NCBI GenBank assembly: GCA_964383325.1
Contig: CAYLGY010000043.1
Location: 1 to 22,696, forward strand
Direction of reading: 5' to 3'
From: CAYLGY01 sp964383325
GTDB taxonomy: Bacteria > Pseudomonadota > Alphaproteobacteria > Rhizobiales > Rhizobiaceae
DNA length: 22,696 nt
Positions 21,740 to 22,696 of the stretch are shown one piece after another. The position numbers were made by a program, and so were the translations under genes. Below the pieces are notes generated by a model, which saw nothing but the letters and a program-made list of their open reading frames with translations, was not told where the DNA came from and did not search any database. Position 1 is the first letter of the stretch. The number at the start of each line of letters is the position of its first letter.

Positions 21740-22675
21740 ATAGCACGAATTGTCGGGATCGACATCTCCAAGGCACGCCTCGATGTTCACCTCCTGCCGG
21801 AGGGTGACGAGCGATCCTTCACCAACGACCGCAAAGGGCTGGCGGAACTGGCCCGCTGGCTGAAGCCCTTCAGGATCGAACGTATTGTCCATGAGGCAAC
21901 CGGCGCTTATCACCGGCTGCTCGAATGCGTTCTGGGCGAGAAAGGCATGCCTCTGGTCAAGACGAATGCGCAGCACACTCGCGCTTTTGCGAAGGCCGCC
22001 GGCCGTCTTTCAAATACCGACAGGATCGATGCCGCCATGCTCGCCCGTTTCGGGGCGGTCATGACACCGCAGGTCCGTCCGCTCGGAAGCCAAGCCCTTG
22101 CTGCACTTGCCGAGCTGGTTGCGGCAAGGCGAGCGCTGGTGAAGGAGCGAACCGCCACGCTCAATCGTCAGAAGAATCTGACCATCACGGTTCTCAAGCG
22201 CCAGGCGGAGCGACCCCTGAAGCAGATTACCGTCCAGATCGACGCCATCGATGCCGAATGCCGCAAGTAGATCGCGGACGAAGCTGAACTCGACCGCCGT
22301 TGCGAAATCCTCACCAGCATACCCGGCCTCGGCGAAGCCACCGCCTTCGCTATCATCGCCGAAATGCCGGAACTCGGAACAATGACGGGCAAGCAGTCCG
22401 CAAGTCTCGCCGGTCTCGCTCCCATCGATCGCCAGTCGGGACAGTGGAAAGGAAAGAGCTTCATCCAGGGCGGGCGTTCATGGTTCAGACAGGCCCTCTA
22501 CATGCCCGCACTCGTTGCCACCCGATTCAACCTGCCGCTTAAGGCCAAATACGAAACCCTCCGCAAAGTCGGCAAGCGTGCCAAGGTCGCCATCACCGCC
22601 ATCATGCGAAATTTCATCGTTCTTGCAAATGCTCTCATCAGCGACAATCGCAGATGGTCCCCTTCGCAGCCTTGA
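21740..22675 (+). pseudogene. IS110-family transposase, interrupted
   Basis: The frame reads as an IS110 recombinase: N-terminal DEDD domain with VGIDISKARLDVH (Asp), RIVHEATGAYHRLL (Glu) and NTDRIDAAMLARFG (Asp residues), then a coiled middle, then the Transposase_20 domain with ILTSIPGLGEATAFAIIAEM and RQSGQWKGKSFIQGGRSW (probable catalytic Ser). It is split by a TAG at 22268-22270 where a Gln is likely. There is also no ATG, GTG or TTG in frame between the preceding stop (21704) and the first conserved codons; family members usually begin just before TIARIVGID, where this copy has AAC-ACC-ATA. Two lesions suggest an inactive copy. The C-terminal end at 22675 is complete; the element's right end may lie beyond the window. 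Confidence 0.85.
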
Positions 22676-22696
22676 CCAAGACGGATACTCTAGCTG

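Noticed and set aside
22268..22270. Recoding of the TAG in the IS110 gene as pyrrolysine or programmed readthrough
   Set aside because: There is no supporting context, and the missing start codon makes ordinary pseudogene decay the simpler reading.
1..22696. CRISPR arrays, tRNA genes and rRNA genes
   Set aside because: No regularly spaced repeats, cloverleaf-type sequences or rRNA segments were found on reading through the window, including at the dusA junction.

Overview
The window is a GC-rich stretch of bacterial chromosome. It most resembles an alphaproteobacterium of the Hyphomicrobiales (rhizobial) type. I infer this from the suf gene order (B-C-D-S-T-A), the class of small conserved proteins present (DUF1289, DUF971), a membrane-anchored retropepsin-like protease, and rhizobial-looking IS630 and IS110 remnants. 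No 16S or other rRNA is present, so genus is not assigned. There are no tRNA or rRNA genes and no CRISPR array.

Region 1 (1-4523, + strand) is the end of a SUF iron-sulfur cluster assembly operon: sufB (3' end only), sufC, sufD, sufS, a DUF59/SufT-type gene and the A-type carrier sufA. Spacings are short, so they are probably one transcript. Fe-S enzymes further along (MoaA, class I fumarase) are potential clients.

Region 2 (about 4640-5831) is the most unusual part. The first 16 codons of a dusA gene lie at 4664-4712 and then run into unrelated, AT-richer sequence. A complete dusA with a different N-terminus begins at 5768. The two copies share a 19-bp perfect direct repeat (31 bp with 3 mismatches) at the codons for PMMDWT. 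This is the layout of attL/attR around a genomic island in the 5' end of dusA, but here the island is only about 1.1 kb. It carries no recognisable integrase and one clear gene, a 193-aa protein of unknown function on the minus strand.

Region 3 (5768-9951) holds housekeeping genes: dusA, a membrane aspartic protease translationally coupled to a DUF1289 protein, a uracil-DNA glycosylase family protein, an Lrp/AsnC regulator and a 3-hydroxyisobutyrate dehydrogenase-family oxidoreductase.

Region 4 (9991-13838) is a minus-strand molybdenum-cofactor operon, moaA - Bcr/CflA-type MFS transporter - mobA - mobB. It has two 4-bp start/stop overlaps and a 12-bp gap, and the oxidoreductase follows 39 bp further on. 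A divergent DUF971 gene sits upstream of moaA.

Region 5 (13842-19397) contains a class I fumarase, a periplasmic L,D-transpeptidase, a 435-bp non-coding stretch with a strong hairpin, an 82-aa conserved-looking small protein, a 4-oxalocrotonate tautomerase-like protein, a BigR/SqrR-like ArsR repressor and aroQ.

Region 6 (19642-22696) starts with a well-preserved enamidase, as in nicotinate fermentation, with no other pathway genes nearby. It ends in mobile-element debris: an IS630 transposase pseudogene and an IS110-family transposase pseudogene whose 5' leader may encode a bridge RNA.
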